Source: Flavobacterium sp. YO12
GTDB lineage: Bacteria > Bacteroidota > Bacteroidia > Flavobacteriales > Flavobacteriaceae
Length of the DNA: 64,000 nt
Direction of reading: 5' to 3'
NCBI RefSeq assembly: GCF_004119495.1
Contig: NZ_NRQU01000024.1
Span: 1 to 64,000, forward strand
Part shown: positions 45,721 to 53,989 of the stretch, piece after piece
Position numbering within the stretch: the stretch's first letter is position 1
How the letters are laid out: each line of letters begins with the position of its first letter
Program-made: the position numbers and the translations under genes
Notes under the pieces: generated by a model
The model's input: the letters and a program-made list of their open reading frames with translations, nothing else
What the model was told of the DNA's origin: nothing
Databases searched by the model: none

Positions 45721-45808
45721 TTTTTTTGCCACAAATTGCACTAATTTTTATTCTAATTAATAAAAAAAATAATTCGTGAACATTCGTGTAATTCGTGGCA
45801 AAAAAAAA
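45721..45808. repeat. Intergenic inverted repeat of the GCCACGAATTACACG type
   Basis: Arms TTTTTTTGCCACAAATTGCAC (45721-45741, shown without its last base it is a 20-mer) and 45786-45806 match at 19 of 21 positions in reverse complement. It fills the gap between the AraC-MGMT and 2OG-oxygenase genes. T-run at one end and A-run at the other. No gene. Confidence 0.6.
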
Positions 45809-45825
45809 TCCAATCTAAAATCACT

Positions 45826-46539
45826 ATGCAAAATATACAATCAATAATTGCTTCTCAAAACTGGGAAAGCATCACCGAATCTATGCACGAAAATGGATTT
45901 GCAATTATTCCAAAAGTACTTAATAACGAACAATGCGAAGATTTAAAATTTGATTATGACAATCCAAATTTATACCGAAAAACGGTTGTAATGGAACGTT
46001 ACCGATTCGGTTTAGGCGAATACAAATATTTTAATTATCCTCTTCCTGATTTAATTCAAAACATTCGATCTGCAATCTATCCCAAACTAGCACCAATCGC
46101 AAACGCTTGGATGAAAGTTCTAAATATCAACACCATTTTTCCTGATCAGCACCAAGAATTATTAAAACAGTGTCACGACAATAATCAATTAAAAGCGACC
46201 GTCTTGATTTTAAAGTATGGCAAAAGCGGTTTCAATACACTGCATCAGGATTTATACGGTGATGTTTATTTTCCAATTCAAATAGTCCTTTTTCTAAATG
46301 AACCTGATGAAGATTTTACCGGTGGTGAATTTGTTTTAACACAACAAACACCAAGAGCGCAATCTAAAGCTATTGTTTTGAAACCAAAAAAAGGAGACAT
46401 TTTGGTTTTTACAACCAATTTCAGACCTGTAAAAGGTTCAAAAGGGTATTATCGGGTTAATATGAAACATGGTGTAAGCGAAATTCAATCTGGTGAAAGA
46501 TATACGCTGGGAATTATTTTTCATGATGCGTTAAATTAA
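45826..46539 (+). CDS. 2-oxoglutarate/Fe(II)-dependent oxygenase
   Basis: 237 aa. The double-stranded beta-helix signature is present: H-x-D in NTLHQDLYGDVYFPIQIVLF, a distal His in YRVNMKHGVSE and the 2OG-binding Arg in GERYTLGIIFHDA. It belongs to the COG3826-like proline-hydroxylase-type group, not AlkB proper. Its position between an Ada-like gene and alkB suggests a role in alkylation damage, which is inference. Confidence 0.88.
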   Translation: MQNIQSIIASQNWESITESMHENGFAIIPKVLNNEQCEDLKFDYDNPNLYRKTVVMERYRFGLGEYKYFNYPLPDLIQNIRSAIYPKLAPIANAWMKVLNINTIFPDQHQELLKQCHDNNQLKATVLILKYGKSGFNTLHQDLYGDVYFPIQIVLFLNEPDEDFTGGEFVLTQQTPRAQSKAIVLKPKKGDILVFTTNFRPVKGSKGYYRVNMKHGVSEIQSGERYTLGIIFHDALN

Positions 46540-46592
46540 GGTTCAAAGGTACAGAGGCGCAAAGATTCAGAGGTTTCTCGATATAGCTGTAG

Positions 46593-46612
46593 AGACACAC
46601 TGCAGCGCGTCT
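46593..46612. repeat. REP-like palindrome, copy 5
   Basis: AGACACACTGCAGCGCGTCT followed by ACG; two stem mismatches. It pairs with copy 6, 33 bp away. Confidence 0.6.
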
Positions 46613-46645
46613 ACGCAAAGATTTTTGACAAAAATACGTGACGTT

Positions 46646-46665
46646 AGATGCACTGCAGTGTGTTT
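46646..46665. repeat. REP-like palindrome, copy 6
   Basis: AGATGCACTGCAGTGTGTTT followed by CTACG; differences from copy 1 are G-T wobble pairs, so an RNA stem would persist. The surrounding 46540-46761 gap also holds an AAGGTTCAAAGGTACAGAGG word and a CACGCAGATTGAGCAGATTT half element. Confidence 0.6.
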
Positions 46666-46761
46666 CTACGATATAAAAATCGATATTTTTTTCACGCAGA
46701 TTGAGCAGATTTTTTAAATCATTTTAATCCTTTAATCTGTGGCAAAAAAAATGACAAACAA

Positions 46762-47007
46762 ATGATTGAACATATTAAAATTCTCGGCTCTGATCTTCGA
46801 ATTAAAATTAAAAATGCGGAAATTTGTTTCGGCGGCAACCAAAAATTAAAAATCTACGGAACGCTGAAATGCTCTTCGGGAAAAAGAATGAAACGAGAAA
46901 ATCGCGTTTTCTTTTCTTCGGAAAACGAAGCTAAACAAAATGGTTTCAGGCCTTGCGGACATTGTATGAAACTTGAATATCAAAAATGGAAAAATGGACT
47001 TATTTAA
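46762..47007 (+). CDS. Stand-alone Ada metal-binding-domain relative
   Basis: 81 aa. From about residue 30 it aligns with the N-terminal zinc domain of Ada: IYGTLKCSSGKRMKRENRVF and then GFRPCGHC. Cysteines are C22, C37, C65 and C68. The position of the methyl-accepting Cys38 of E. coli Ada is glycine here (Y-G-T-L-K-C37), so classical phosphotriester repair seems impossible unless C22 substitutes. It overlaps alkB by 14 bp. A sensor or structural partner role is possible. Confidence 0.82.
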   Translation: MIEHIKILGSDLRIKIKNAEICFGGNQKLKIYGTLKCSSGKRMKRENRVFFSSENEAKQNGFRPCGHCMKLEYQKWKNGLI

Positions 47008-47602
47008 TCCTCAAATAGACGAAACAACAAATCTGCTTCCTAAGGATGGTACGGTTAATTATTACGGAAAATTGTTTTCGAGAGAAAAAGCCGATTTTTA
47101 TCGTGATATTCTATTGAATACGATCGAATGGAAAAATGATGAAGCAATTATCTTTGGGAAATTAATTTTGACCAAAAGAAAGGTGGCTTGGTATGGTGAT
47201 AAAGAATTTGAATACACGTATTCGAATACGACGAAAAAAGCACTTCCGTGGACAAAGGAATTACTAGAACTAAAAACTTTTATAGAAGAAAAAACAGGAG
47301 AAACTTTCAATTCCTGTTTACTCAATTTATATCATTCGGGCGATGAAGGAATGGCGTGGCACAGCGATGCTGAAAAGGATTTGAAAAAAAACGGTGCAAT
47401 TGGTTCTGTAAGTTTTGGGGCTGAACGTAAATTTGCTTTCAAACATAAGGAGACTAAAGAAGTTGTTGCTATGATTTTAGAACACGGGAGTTTATTGGTT
47501 ATGAAAGACGAAACACAAACGCATTGGCTTCATCGGCTTCCGCCAACAAAAACTACTCAAAAGCCGAGGGTAAATTTAACTTTTAGAACTATCGTCAGGT
47601 AA
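46994..47602 (+). CDS. alkB: Alkylated DNA repair dioxygenase AlkB
   Basis: 202 aa from ATG 46994 (MDLFNPQIDE), chosen because the earlier ATG at 46973 adds an unlikely NIKNGK segment deep in the preceding gene. It oxidatively removes methyl groups from 1-methyladenine and 3-methylcytosine. Iron ligands H-x-D in GMAWHSDAEKDL and the distal His in THWLHRLPPT; 2OG-binding Arg residues in KPRVNLTFRTI. LNLYHSGDEGMAWHSD is typical of the ALKBH2/3-like bacterial group. Translationally coupled to the Ada-domain gene. Confidence 0.95.
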   Translation: MDLFNPQIDETTNLLPKDGTVNYYGKLFSREKADFYRDILLNTIEWKNDEAIIFGKLILTKRKVAWYGDKEFEYTYSNTTKKALPWTKELLELKTFIEEKTGETFNSCLLNLYHSGDEGMAWHSDAEKDLKKNGAIGSVSFGAERKFAFKHKETKEVVAMILEHGSLLVMKDETQTHWLHRLPPTKTTQKPRVNLTFRTIVR

Positions 47603-47613
47603 GGTATAAAACG

Positions 47614-47934
47614 CTATTTCTTTTTAGAAGAGACACTTTGGTAGGAAATCAATAAAGCATCTGCAAACATTTCAGGTCTTACTTTTGAAAGTTCAACAAT
47701 TGTCCAGCCTTGTTTTCCCCATTTATTAGGTATTGGATAAAAAATCATTTCACTTGAAGCGCAAAATACAGATTGATCGATTTCATTGAATTTTAAAACG
47801 GCTTGATTTTTCTTTTCATCATAAGTAGCGAAAATTTTCTTCTTGACACGAAAGGATGTTTTTTCAAAATGTGGTTCTTCGGCAGCATTTTCAAATGATA
47901 AAGCTAATTTTCGGAATGTTTCAATTGATACCAT
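47614..47934 (-). CDS. MmcQ/YjbR family protein
   Basis: 106 aa. The sequence (FRKLALSFENAAEEPHFEKTSFRVKKKIFATYDEK, read in parts, and NKWGKQGWTIVELSKV) fits the YjbR/CyaY-like fold, often called MmcQ DNA-binding, with a double-wing motif. Function unknown. It ends 12 bp from the convergent alkB stop. Confidence 0.88.
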   Translation of the reverse strand: MVSIETFRKLALSFENAAEEPHFEKTSFRVKKKIFATYDEKKNQAVLKFNEIDQSVFCASSEMIFYPIPNKWGKQGWTIVELSKVRPEMFADALLISYQSVSSKKK

Positions 47935-47966
47935 AATCGCAAATTATTAATCAGACTTAACAAATT

Positions 47967-48722
47967 TTACCAACCTTGATTCAATCCATTTTTCAAGACC
48001 TCATCGTATTTTTCTTTATCGAAAGAATATAAGTTTGGTGCTTTGTGAGCAACATTACTTTTCTTTTCATCAAGTTTAACCAGAATTCCGATATTAGTTA
48101 TTTTTCTAAGAAAATTTCTGCGATCTAGTTTTTTATCTAAAATCGTTTCGTATAATTTTTGCAGTTCTGGAATCGTGAATTTCTCTGGTAATAAATTATA
48201 TCCTATGGGCATTAAATTCAGCTCTATTCTTAAGGTATCAAGAGCTTTATCTAAAATTTCCCGATGATCTAAAATAAGATCTGGAACTTCTTTATGATCG
48301 ATCCATTCTACAACTTCATTTCTATTAACAGGATTGGGAAGTATTTTTAGAAAATCTACTAAGGCATAATAACCAATTGTTACAAAACGCTGCGTAAGCC
48401 ATTTTCCTTGTTCGGGATCAATATCTAAATGTTTTAAAATTTCATTCCCAAAATGATTATCATTTCGCTTCGTTTTTCCAAATGTGGCAAACTGTCTTAA
48501 AAACACACCTTCAACTCCTGTTCTTTCATTTAGAATAGTAACCGCTGCCGTATCAATATCCTGATCAATTGGAATAAATCCGCCGGGTAAGGACCATTTT
48601 TCGTTGTGCGGAATTTTAATCAGCAGCACTTTCAATTGGTTATCATGAAAACCAAAAATCACACTATCAATTGACAATCCTGGCTGGTAATTTTTATTAT
48701 TTTCTAAAATTGATTTCAGCAT
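47967..48722 (-). CDS. Nudix-domain transcriptional regulator (NrtR/AraR type), catalytically dead
   Basis: 251 aa from ATG 48722; an upstream TTG at 48767 is less likely. An N-terminal Nudix domain (SVIFGFHDNQLKVLLIKIP ... WSLPGGFIPIDQDIDTAA) is followed by a winged HTH (about 165-240, FTIPELQKLYETILDKKLDRRNFLRK in parts). The Nudix box is broken: the expected G-x5-E is G-x5-Q and R-E-U-x-E-E reads TILNER, so hydrolysis is unlikely. Bacteroidota regulators of sugar and NAD use have this architecture, so it may sense a sugar or nucleotide. A near-palindrome AATTGTGTACGCAATT precedes it. Confidence 0.88.
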   Translation of the reverse strand: MLKSILENNKNYQPGLSIDSVIFGFHDNQLKVLLIKIPHNEKWSLPGGFIPIDQDIDTAAVTILNERTGVEGVFLRQFATFGKTKRNDNHFGNEILKHLDIDPEQGKWLTQRFVTIGYYALVDFLKILPNPVNRNEVVEWIDHKEVPDLILDHREILDKALDTLRIELNLMPIGYNLLPEKFTIPELQKLYETILDKKLDRRNFLRKITNIGILVKLDEKKSNVAHKAPNLYSFDKEKYDEVLKNGLNQGW

Positions 48723-48753
48723 TGATTTTATAATTAATACGACATTTAGTTTC

Positions 48754-48769
48754 AATTGTGTACGCAATT
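48754..48769. promoter_or_regulatory. Candidate operator upstream of the Nudix regulator
   Basis: AATTGTGTACGCAATT is palindromic except for one pair (T-G against A-C side), centred on GTAC, 32 bp upstream of the regulator ATG. Autoregulation is inferred from position only. Confidence 0.35.
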
Positions 48770-48999
48770 TACTTCATTTTTTACAAATCGCATTTATCCA
48801 TTTTCAAAATCAGAAAAAAAACAAAAGTGTATAAATCACAATTTTTGTTAAAATTAAAAATAAAATCAAAAAAACAAGTACATTGCGTCATAATAACACA
48901 TTTAATGATTAATTGTGAAAAACAATTAAAAAAGAAAGAGAAAGAACTGCTTTTATACCACTTATAGTTCTTATCGAAGAAAACAAAATTTAGAAGAAA

Positions 49000-49257
49000 A
49001 TGACCACTAATCCGTTAAAAAAAATCAATTCAAAAATTAGAGATAAAATCTGGAGTTCTTTTGGTTTTGTTTCTAAAACTTATCTTTTGGAAGCTTCTTT
49101 AAAATACAGCGAAGAGCAGGAAAGAATTTTTAATGAAATGATCGTTGAAACGGAGGCTAAAGATAAAAAAGCAAAACGTGAAGCTTTTGACAAAGCATTG
49201 TATGCTTCATACAAAGGAATTGGCGCTATGGATTTTATAAATACGGTTTTAAAATAA
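49000..49257 (+). CDS. Small hypothetical protein
   Basis: 85 aa, soluble, charged and probably helical (YSEEQERIFNEMIVETEAKDKKAKREAF). No family is recognised. Its last 14 codons lie in the left arm of a 25-bp inverted repeat. The 277-bp stretch before it (48723-48999) is very AT-rich with the Nudix operator but no convincing gene. Confidence 0.55.
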   Translation: MTTNPLKKINSKIRDKIWSSFGFVSKTYLLEASLKYSEEQERIFNEMIVETEAKDKKAKREAFDKALYASYKGIGAMDFINTVLK

Positions 49258-49291
49258 TTTAGCCCCTTTATAAAATCCATAACGCCAATTC
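49217..49291. repeat. 25-bp inverted repeat at the end of the 85-aa gene
   Basis: Arms 49217-49241 and 49267-49291 match at 24 of 25 positions (arm begins GAATTGGCGYTATGGATTTT), loop 25 nt. The left arm encodes the protein end (GIGAMDFIN), the stop codon is in the loop. It lies between convergent genes but lacks a T-tract, so it may block read-through or be an inverted duplication. Confidence 0.75.
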
Positions 49292-49307
49292 TAATAGACA
49301 TTCTATA

Positions 49308-51536
49308 TTACTGCACTAATTCAAAATCTGATTTTAGTTTAATATCTGCTGATGAAGCTCCAATCATTACTTCAAAATCTCCAGGTTCAGCAGTCCATTC
49401 TAATTTATCATTGTAGAAAGAAAGCTTTTCTTTGTCGATTGTAAACTCGATTGTTTTTGATTCTCCTGCGTTTAATTTCACTTTTTGAAAATCTCTTAAT
49501 TCTAAAACTGGGCGAACAACTGATCCAAATTTATCTTTTAAATACAATTGTACAACTTCTTCTCCAGCTGCTTTTCCAACATTTGATAATTGAAATGAAA
49601 CTTTAATTGTTTCGTTGTTTTTCATTTTTGTTGAAGAAAGTTTCATTCCAGAATAATCGAATTTAGTATAACTCAATCCATGTCCAAAAGCGAATTTAGG
49701 TGAATTCTTTAAATCGATATATGCTGAAACATAATTGTTTTGATTTTCATCTTTGGCTGGTCTTCCAGTACTGAAATGGTTGTAATAAATAGGAATCTGC
49801 CCTACTTCTCTAGGAAATGTCATTGGTAATTTTCCTGACGGATTGTAATCTCCAAATAATACATTTGCAATTGCATTTCCTGCTTCTGTACCTAACCACC
49901 AAGTATAAACAATCGCTGGAACGTTGTCTGCAGTCCAGTTAAAAACAAGAGGTCTTCCTGCATTTATTAAAACTACAACTGGTTTTCCTGTTGCCTGAAT
50001 TGCTTTTACTAAATCTTCCTGAACACCTGGCAAATGAATATCGCTTCGGCTTTTTGCCTCACCGCTCATGTCACGTTTTTCGCCAATACTTAAAATAACA
50101 ACATCGGCTTGTTTTGCAGTTGCAACGGCTTCTGCAAAACCATCTTTGTTGTCGCCTTCAACTTCGCAGCCTTTTGCATAAAGTAATTTAGTATTCTTGC
50201 CTACTTTATTCTGTAAACCATCCCATTGCGAAACAATCCATTTATTGTAATCAACATTAGGCAATTCTACAGACCAAAAACCCATATTTTCTTTATACTC
50301 TTTTACCATCGGCCCGATAAAAGCGATTGTTTTTAGGTTTTTAGAAAGTGGTAATGTTTGATTTTCGTTCTTTAATAAAACGATACTTTTTTGAGCAACT
50401 TCAAGTGCCGCTTTTCTATTTTCTGGATTATTTAAAGCTTTCTCTGCTCTTTTTTCGTCAGAATATCTATAAGGATCATCAAATAAGCCTAATTCAAATT
50501 TCTTGCGAAGAATACGTTTTACGGCATCATCAACTAAGTCTATTGAAACTTTGCCTTCTTTGACCAATTGTGCCAAATTGTTTTTGTAAGCAACGCTTTC
50601 CATATCCATATCACTTCCTGCAGTAATTGCTGAAAGTGCTGCTGCTTTAAGATCTTTTGAGTAGCCGTGAGCTACCATTTCTCCAATAGAACCCCAATCT
50701 GAAACTACGAAACCTTGAAAGTTCCATTTTCCTTTTAAAATGTCACGTTGTAGATGAACATTTCCTGTAGCCGGAATTCCGTTTAAATCATTAAATGAAT
50801 TCATAAATGTTGCGGCACCAGCATCTAAAGCGGCTTTGAAAGGAGGCAGATAAGTTTCCCATAACATTCTTTCGCTCATATCAACGGAGTTATAATCTCT
50901 TCCGCCAACTGCGGCTCCATAAGCGGCAAAATGTTTTACGCACGCCATAACAGAGTTTAAATCTCCTAATTTATTTCCTTGAAAACCTTTTACTCTTGCA
51001 TAAGCAATTTTAGATGCTAGATAAGTGTCTTCTCCTGCACCTTCCATAACGCGCCCCCAGCGTGGATCACGCCCAATATCTACCATTGGTGCAAATGTCC
51101 AGTGAATTCCGCTTGCGGCTGCTTCTGTTGCTGCTACTCTTGCTGCCAGCTCTATTGCTTCTAAATCCCAACTAGCAGCTTCTGCTAATGGTAATGGAAA
51201 TGTTGTTTTATAGCCATGAATAACGTCCTGCCCAAACAACATTGGTATTTTTAAACGAGACTGCATGGCTAACTTTTGATAGTTTCTAGTAGATTCTACT
51301 CCCGTTACATTCAACATTGAGCCTACTAAACCGTTCTTAATCTCGGTCTGCTTATTTGGGTTAATCGTTATTGGTCCTGTTATTGAATTGTCGTTACTAT
51401 ATTGATTCAATTGACCTATTTTTTCTTCAATAGTCATTTTTTTCAATAAAGCATTTACTTTCTGATCGATTGTTTCTTGCTGTGCAGCCGCAAAAAATGT
51501 GACCATCAGTAAGAGGAATGTTGTTGTTTTTTTCAT
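49308..51536 (-). CDS. bglX: GH3 beta-glucosidase
   Basis: 742 aa from ATG 51536, which starts a signal peptide (MKKTTTFLLLMVTFFAAAQ); the ATG at 51557 would overlap the upstream gene. A complete GH3: N-terminal barrel with RDPRWGRVMEGAGEDTYL, VKHFAAYGAA and nucleophile D280 in FVVSDWGS, then the alpha/beta sandwich (GDYNPSGKLPMTFP) and C-terminal fibronectin-like domain. It releases glucose from beta-glucan oligosaccharides in the periplasm. Last gene of the glycan locus, 14 bp after a GH30 gene. Confidence 0.96.
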   Translation of the reverse strand: MKKTTTFLLLMVTFFAAAQQETIDQKVNALLKKMTIEEKIGQLNQYSNDNSITGPITINPNKQTEIKNGLVGSMLNVTGVESTRNYQKLAMQSRLKIPMLFGQDVIHGYKTTFPLPLAEAASWDLEAIELAARVAATEAAASGIHWTFAPMVDIGRDPRWGRVMEGAGEDTYLASKIAYARVKGFQGNKLGDLNSVMACVKHFAAYGAAVGGRDYNSVDMSERMLWETYLPPFKAALDAGAATFMNSFNDLNGIPATGNVHLQRDILKGKWNFQGFVVSDWGSIGEMVAHGYSKDLKAAALSAITAGSDMDMESVAYKNNLAQLVKEGKVSIDLVDDAVKRILRKKFELGLFDDPYRYSDEKRAEKALNNPENRKAALEVAQKSIVLLKNENQTLPLSKNLKTIAFIGPMVKEYKENMGFWSVELPNVDYNKWIVSQWDGLQNKVGKNTKLLYAKGCEVEGDNKDGFAEAVATAKQADVVILSIGEKRDMSGEAKSRSDIHLPGVQEDLVKAIQATGKPVVVLINAGRPLVFNWTADNVPAIVYTWWLGTEAGNAIANVLFGDYNPSGKLPMTFPREVGQIPIYYNHFSTGRPAKDENQNNYVSAYIDLKNSPKFAFGHGLSYTKFDYSGMKLSSTKMKNNETIKVSFQLSNVGKAAGEEVVQLYLKDKFGSVVRPVLELRDFQKVKLNAGESKTIEFTIDKEKLSFYNDKLEWTAEPGDFEVMIGASSADIKLKSDFELVQ

Positions 51537-51550
51537 GTCTTTTATTTTAA

Positions 51551-52975
51551 TTACCAAACATAAGTTGCTACTGCTCCTGCGTTTAAAGTAGTTGAAATTT
51601 GTTTTTGATTGTATTTTATATTGAATGTTTCAGCTTTATTTCCGTCGTTTTCAACAATTAAAGCAATTTGCCCTGATGATGTTTTGAATGCAACGTTATA
51701 AAGGTTTCCGCTGATATTGCTTCCAATTCTAATTGATCCTTCTGGTACAAACTTCGAAGCGTGGCCAATAATATAATAGCCTACTTCTCTTTTAATATTC
51801 TGATTTTGATCAATCATTAAAGCACCTTTGCAAGTAGAACACCCGCCTGGCGTAAATGGTTTGTAGAATTCGTCATTTGCTAATCCCCAGGAAAGTGCAT
51901 TTACACTCCAGTTGCGCATCGAGCCAATTACTACATTTTTTACACTCCATTTCAAATCAGATTCAAAACTGCTTCCTGATCCTGTGTATTGTTCTGTAAA
52001 ATACAAATCTTTATTTGGATATGCATCATGAACTGTAGACAAGGCACTAATATCTCCTTCGTATAAATGAAATGCTGAACCTGCTACAAAAGGCAATGCT
52101 TTTGGATCATTTAAAATGGTTAAAGGATATTCAGGTTTATTGCAATTGTGGTCGTAAACTACAATCTTGGTTTTAATTTTTGCTTTGGCGAAAGCGGGAC
52201 CTAAATGATTTTTTATAAATTCTGCCTGTTGTTCTGCGAGCATCAATAAACTTGGATTGTTACCGGGATGTAATGGCTCATTTTGCGGTGTAATGGCATC
52301 AATTACAATTCCGTGCTCTTTCATGGCTTGAATATATTTTACAAAATACTCGGCATAAACCTGATAATATTTAGGCTGTAAGCTGCCGCCTTTTGAGCTT
52401 CCGTTGTCTTTCATCCAAACTGGCGGAGACCACGGAGAACCCATAATTTTTATTTGTGGATTTATGGCTAAAATCTCTTTTAACAGCGGTACAACATCAT
52501 TTAAATCTGAACCAAGATTGAAATGTTCCAGCTTTAAATCTGTTTGCCCTTCTGGCATATCATCATACGAAAAAACTTTTTCATTCAAATCTGAAGCTCC
52601 AATACTTATACGCAGGTAACTTAAACCAATGGCATCATTTTTTCTAGAAAACAACTCTTGAAGCAGGGCTTCTTTTTTTGCTTTATCTAGTTTTAAAATT
52701 GTTTGAGCACTTCCTCCAGTTAACGAAAATCCAAAACCTTCTATGGTTTGAAATTTCTGAGCAGGATTTACTTCAATTGTTTGGTTTGCATTAGTTTCTG
52801 AACTAAAAACTAAATCGTCCTGTTTTTTAAGTTTTGATGTTTCATCTGTTGTTGTAATCCAAGATTGTGCTTTTCCTGAATTGCTTGCAACATTTTTTGA
52901 AGATCCGCATTTTATCTGTACCGCAATAAGAGGCAGTAACAGTAAAATTTGGAGTTTTTTGTTGATGTTTTTCAT
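51551..52975 (-). CDS. GH30 glycoside hydrolase lipoprotein (copy C)
   Basis: 474 aa. The signal peptide ends in a lipobox (VQIKC). GH30 barrel with acid/base E233 in ITPQNEPLHPGNNPS and nucleophile E328 in LYFTEQYT; EGFGFSLTGGSAQTI at the start and a beta-sandwich at the end. GH30 subfamily members of this type include endo-beta-1,6-glucanases. Probably surface- or periplasm-facing lipoprotein. It begins 2 bp after the upstream gene and is closely related to the GH30 at 55775. Confidence 0.93.
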   Translation of the reverse strand: MKNINKKLQILLLLPLIAVQIKCGSSKNVASNSGKAQSWITTTDETSKLKKQDDLVFSSETNANQTIEVNPAQKFQTIEGFGFSLTGGSAQTILKLDKAKKEALLQELFSRKNDAIGLSYLRISIGASDLNEKVFSYDDMPEGQTDLKLEHFNLGSDLNDVVPLLKEILAINPQIKIMGSPWSPPVWMKDNGSSKGGSLQPKYYQVYAEYFVKYIQAMKEHGIVIDAITPQNEPLHPGNNPSLLMLAEQQAEFIKNHLGPAFAKAKIKTKIVVYDHNCNKPEYPLTILNDPKALPFVAGSAFHLYEGDISALSTVHDAYPNKDLYFTEQYTGSGSSFESDLKWSVKNVVIGSMRNWSVNALSWGLANDEFYKPFTPGGCSTCKGALMIDQNQNIKREVGYYIIGHASKFVPEGSIRIGSNISGNLYNVAFKTSSGQIALIVENDGNKAETFNIKYNQKQISTTLNAGAVATYVW

Positions 52976-52977
52976 AT

Positions 52978-53817
52978 TTAATCTATTTCTATTAGAACAG
53001 GTAAGTGATCTGAAGGATATTTTAAATCTTTAGAATCACTTAAAACTGCATGTTTTTGAACTGTGAGTCCGCTGTTTTTTGATATAAAAATGTAATCTAT
53101 TAATAAGGTTACAGGCTCATTGTGTTTGAAATTATTAAAAGTTCCAGATGGCCCAAATGGTTTTTCTTTTGAAACATCTCTAGTGTCATCCATTACTTTT
53201 TTAATTTCAGCAATCTGAGGTGTGTTTGGCTCTGAATTAAAATCTCCCATTAAAAACACAGGATATTTTTTTGTGTTTATTGCTTTTATTTTTTCTAAAA
53301 CTACCTGCACGCCTTTAACTCTTGCTACTTCTCCCATGTGATCAAGGTGAAGATTAAAGACGTAAAATGTTTTTTTAGTTTTTAAATCTGTAAAAAGACC
53401 ATAAGTACAAACTCTATTGCAAGCAGCGTCCCAGCCTCTTGAAACTACATTTGGTGTTTCTGAAAGCCAGAAGGTGTTAGATTCTTGAAGCTTAAAACGG
53501 TCTTTTTTGTAATAAATCGTGCAGGCTTCTCCTGTTCCTCCTTCTTCTCTTCCTATTCCAAATTTGCTGTATTTTGGCATTCCAGATGCAATATCAATTA
53601 CTTGACTTGGTGTTGCTTCCTGAACTCCAAAAATATCGGGGCTGTAAAATTGCACTTGAGACATGAAATAATCCTTACGATTTGGCCAGGCATTTTCTCC
53701 ATCTGAAGCAACATTTAAACGAATGTTGTAGGTCATAATTTTTAAGTTTTGACCATAAAAAACTCCGCTTACTAAAAGCATCATTACCACTAAAACAATT
53801 GAATTTATCTTTTTCAT
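52978..53817 (-). CDS. Secreted endonuclease/exonuclease/phosphatase-family enzyme
   Basis: 279 aa with a signal peptide (KKINSIVLVVMMLLVSGVFYG). It shows the EEP fold: MTYNIRLNVASDGENAWPNR, PDIFGVQEATPSQV, NLHLDHMGEVARV, the active-site MGDFNSEP and PSDHLPVLIEID. EEP relatives cleave phosphodiesters or phosphomonoesters; within glycan loci they could remove phosphate from sugars or lipids. It is tightly linked to the downstream GH30 (2 bp), so it belongs to the same transcript. Substrate unknown. Confidence 0.9.
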   Translation of the reverse strand: MKKINSIVLVVMMLLVSGVFYGQNLKIMTYNIRLNVASDGENAWPNRKDYFMSQVQFYSPDIFGVQEATPSQVIDIASGMPKYSKFGIGREEGGTGEACTIYYKKDRFKLQESNTFWLSETPNVVSRGWDAACNRVCTYGLFTDLKTKKTFYVFNLHLDHMGEVARVKGVQVVLEKIKAINTKKYPVFLMGDFNSEPNTPQIAEIKKVMDDTRDVSKEKPFGPSGTFNNFKHNEPVTLLIDYIFISKNSGLTVQKHAVLSDSKDLKYPSDHLPVLIEID

Positions 53818-53989
53818 ATTTAAAAAATTTTGATCCGTAAAGCTAATGTTTCCTTGACCTTAAAGAAAAAAACTTATTTAAAAATTATGTTAATTATATA
53901 GTTTAGAACAATTAATATTAAATATATCATCACTTTATAACTTTAGGACTTTTTTTTATTTTTTTGTACAATCAAATTGGTGATTCTTT

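Noticed and set aside
46973..46993. Upstream ATG for alkB
   Set aside because: Adds a short basic segment inside the preceding gene that is not part of AlkB; ATG 46994 gives the usual N-terminus.
48723..48767. TTG-initiated 15-residue extension of the Nudix regulator
   Set aside because: It would translate the candidate operator; the ATG at 48722 gives the family-typical start.
48758..48967. 69-aa Lys/Ile-rich open frame on the plus strand
   Set aside because: GTG start, extreme AT bias, no family, and it crosses the promoter region of the Nudix regulator; treated as chance.
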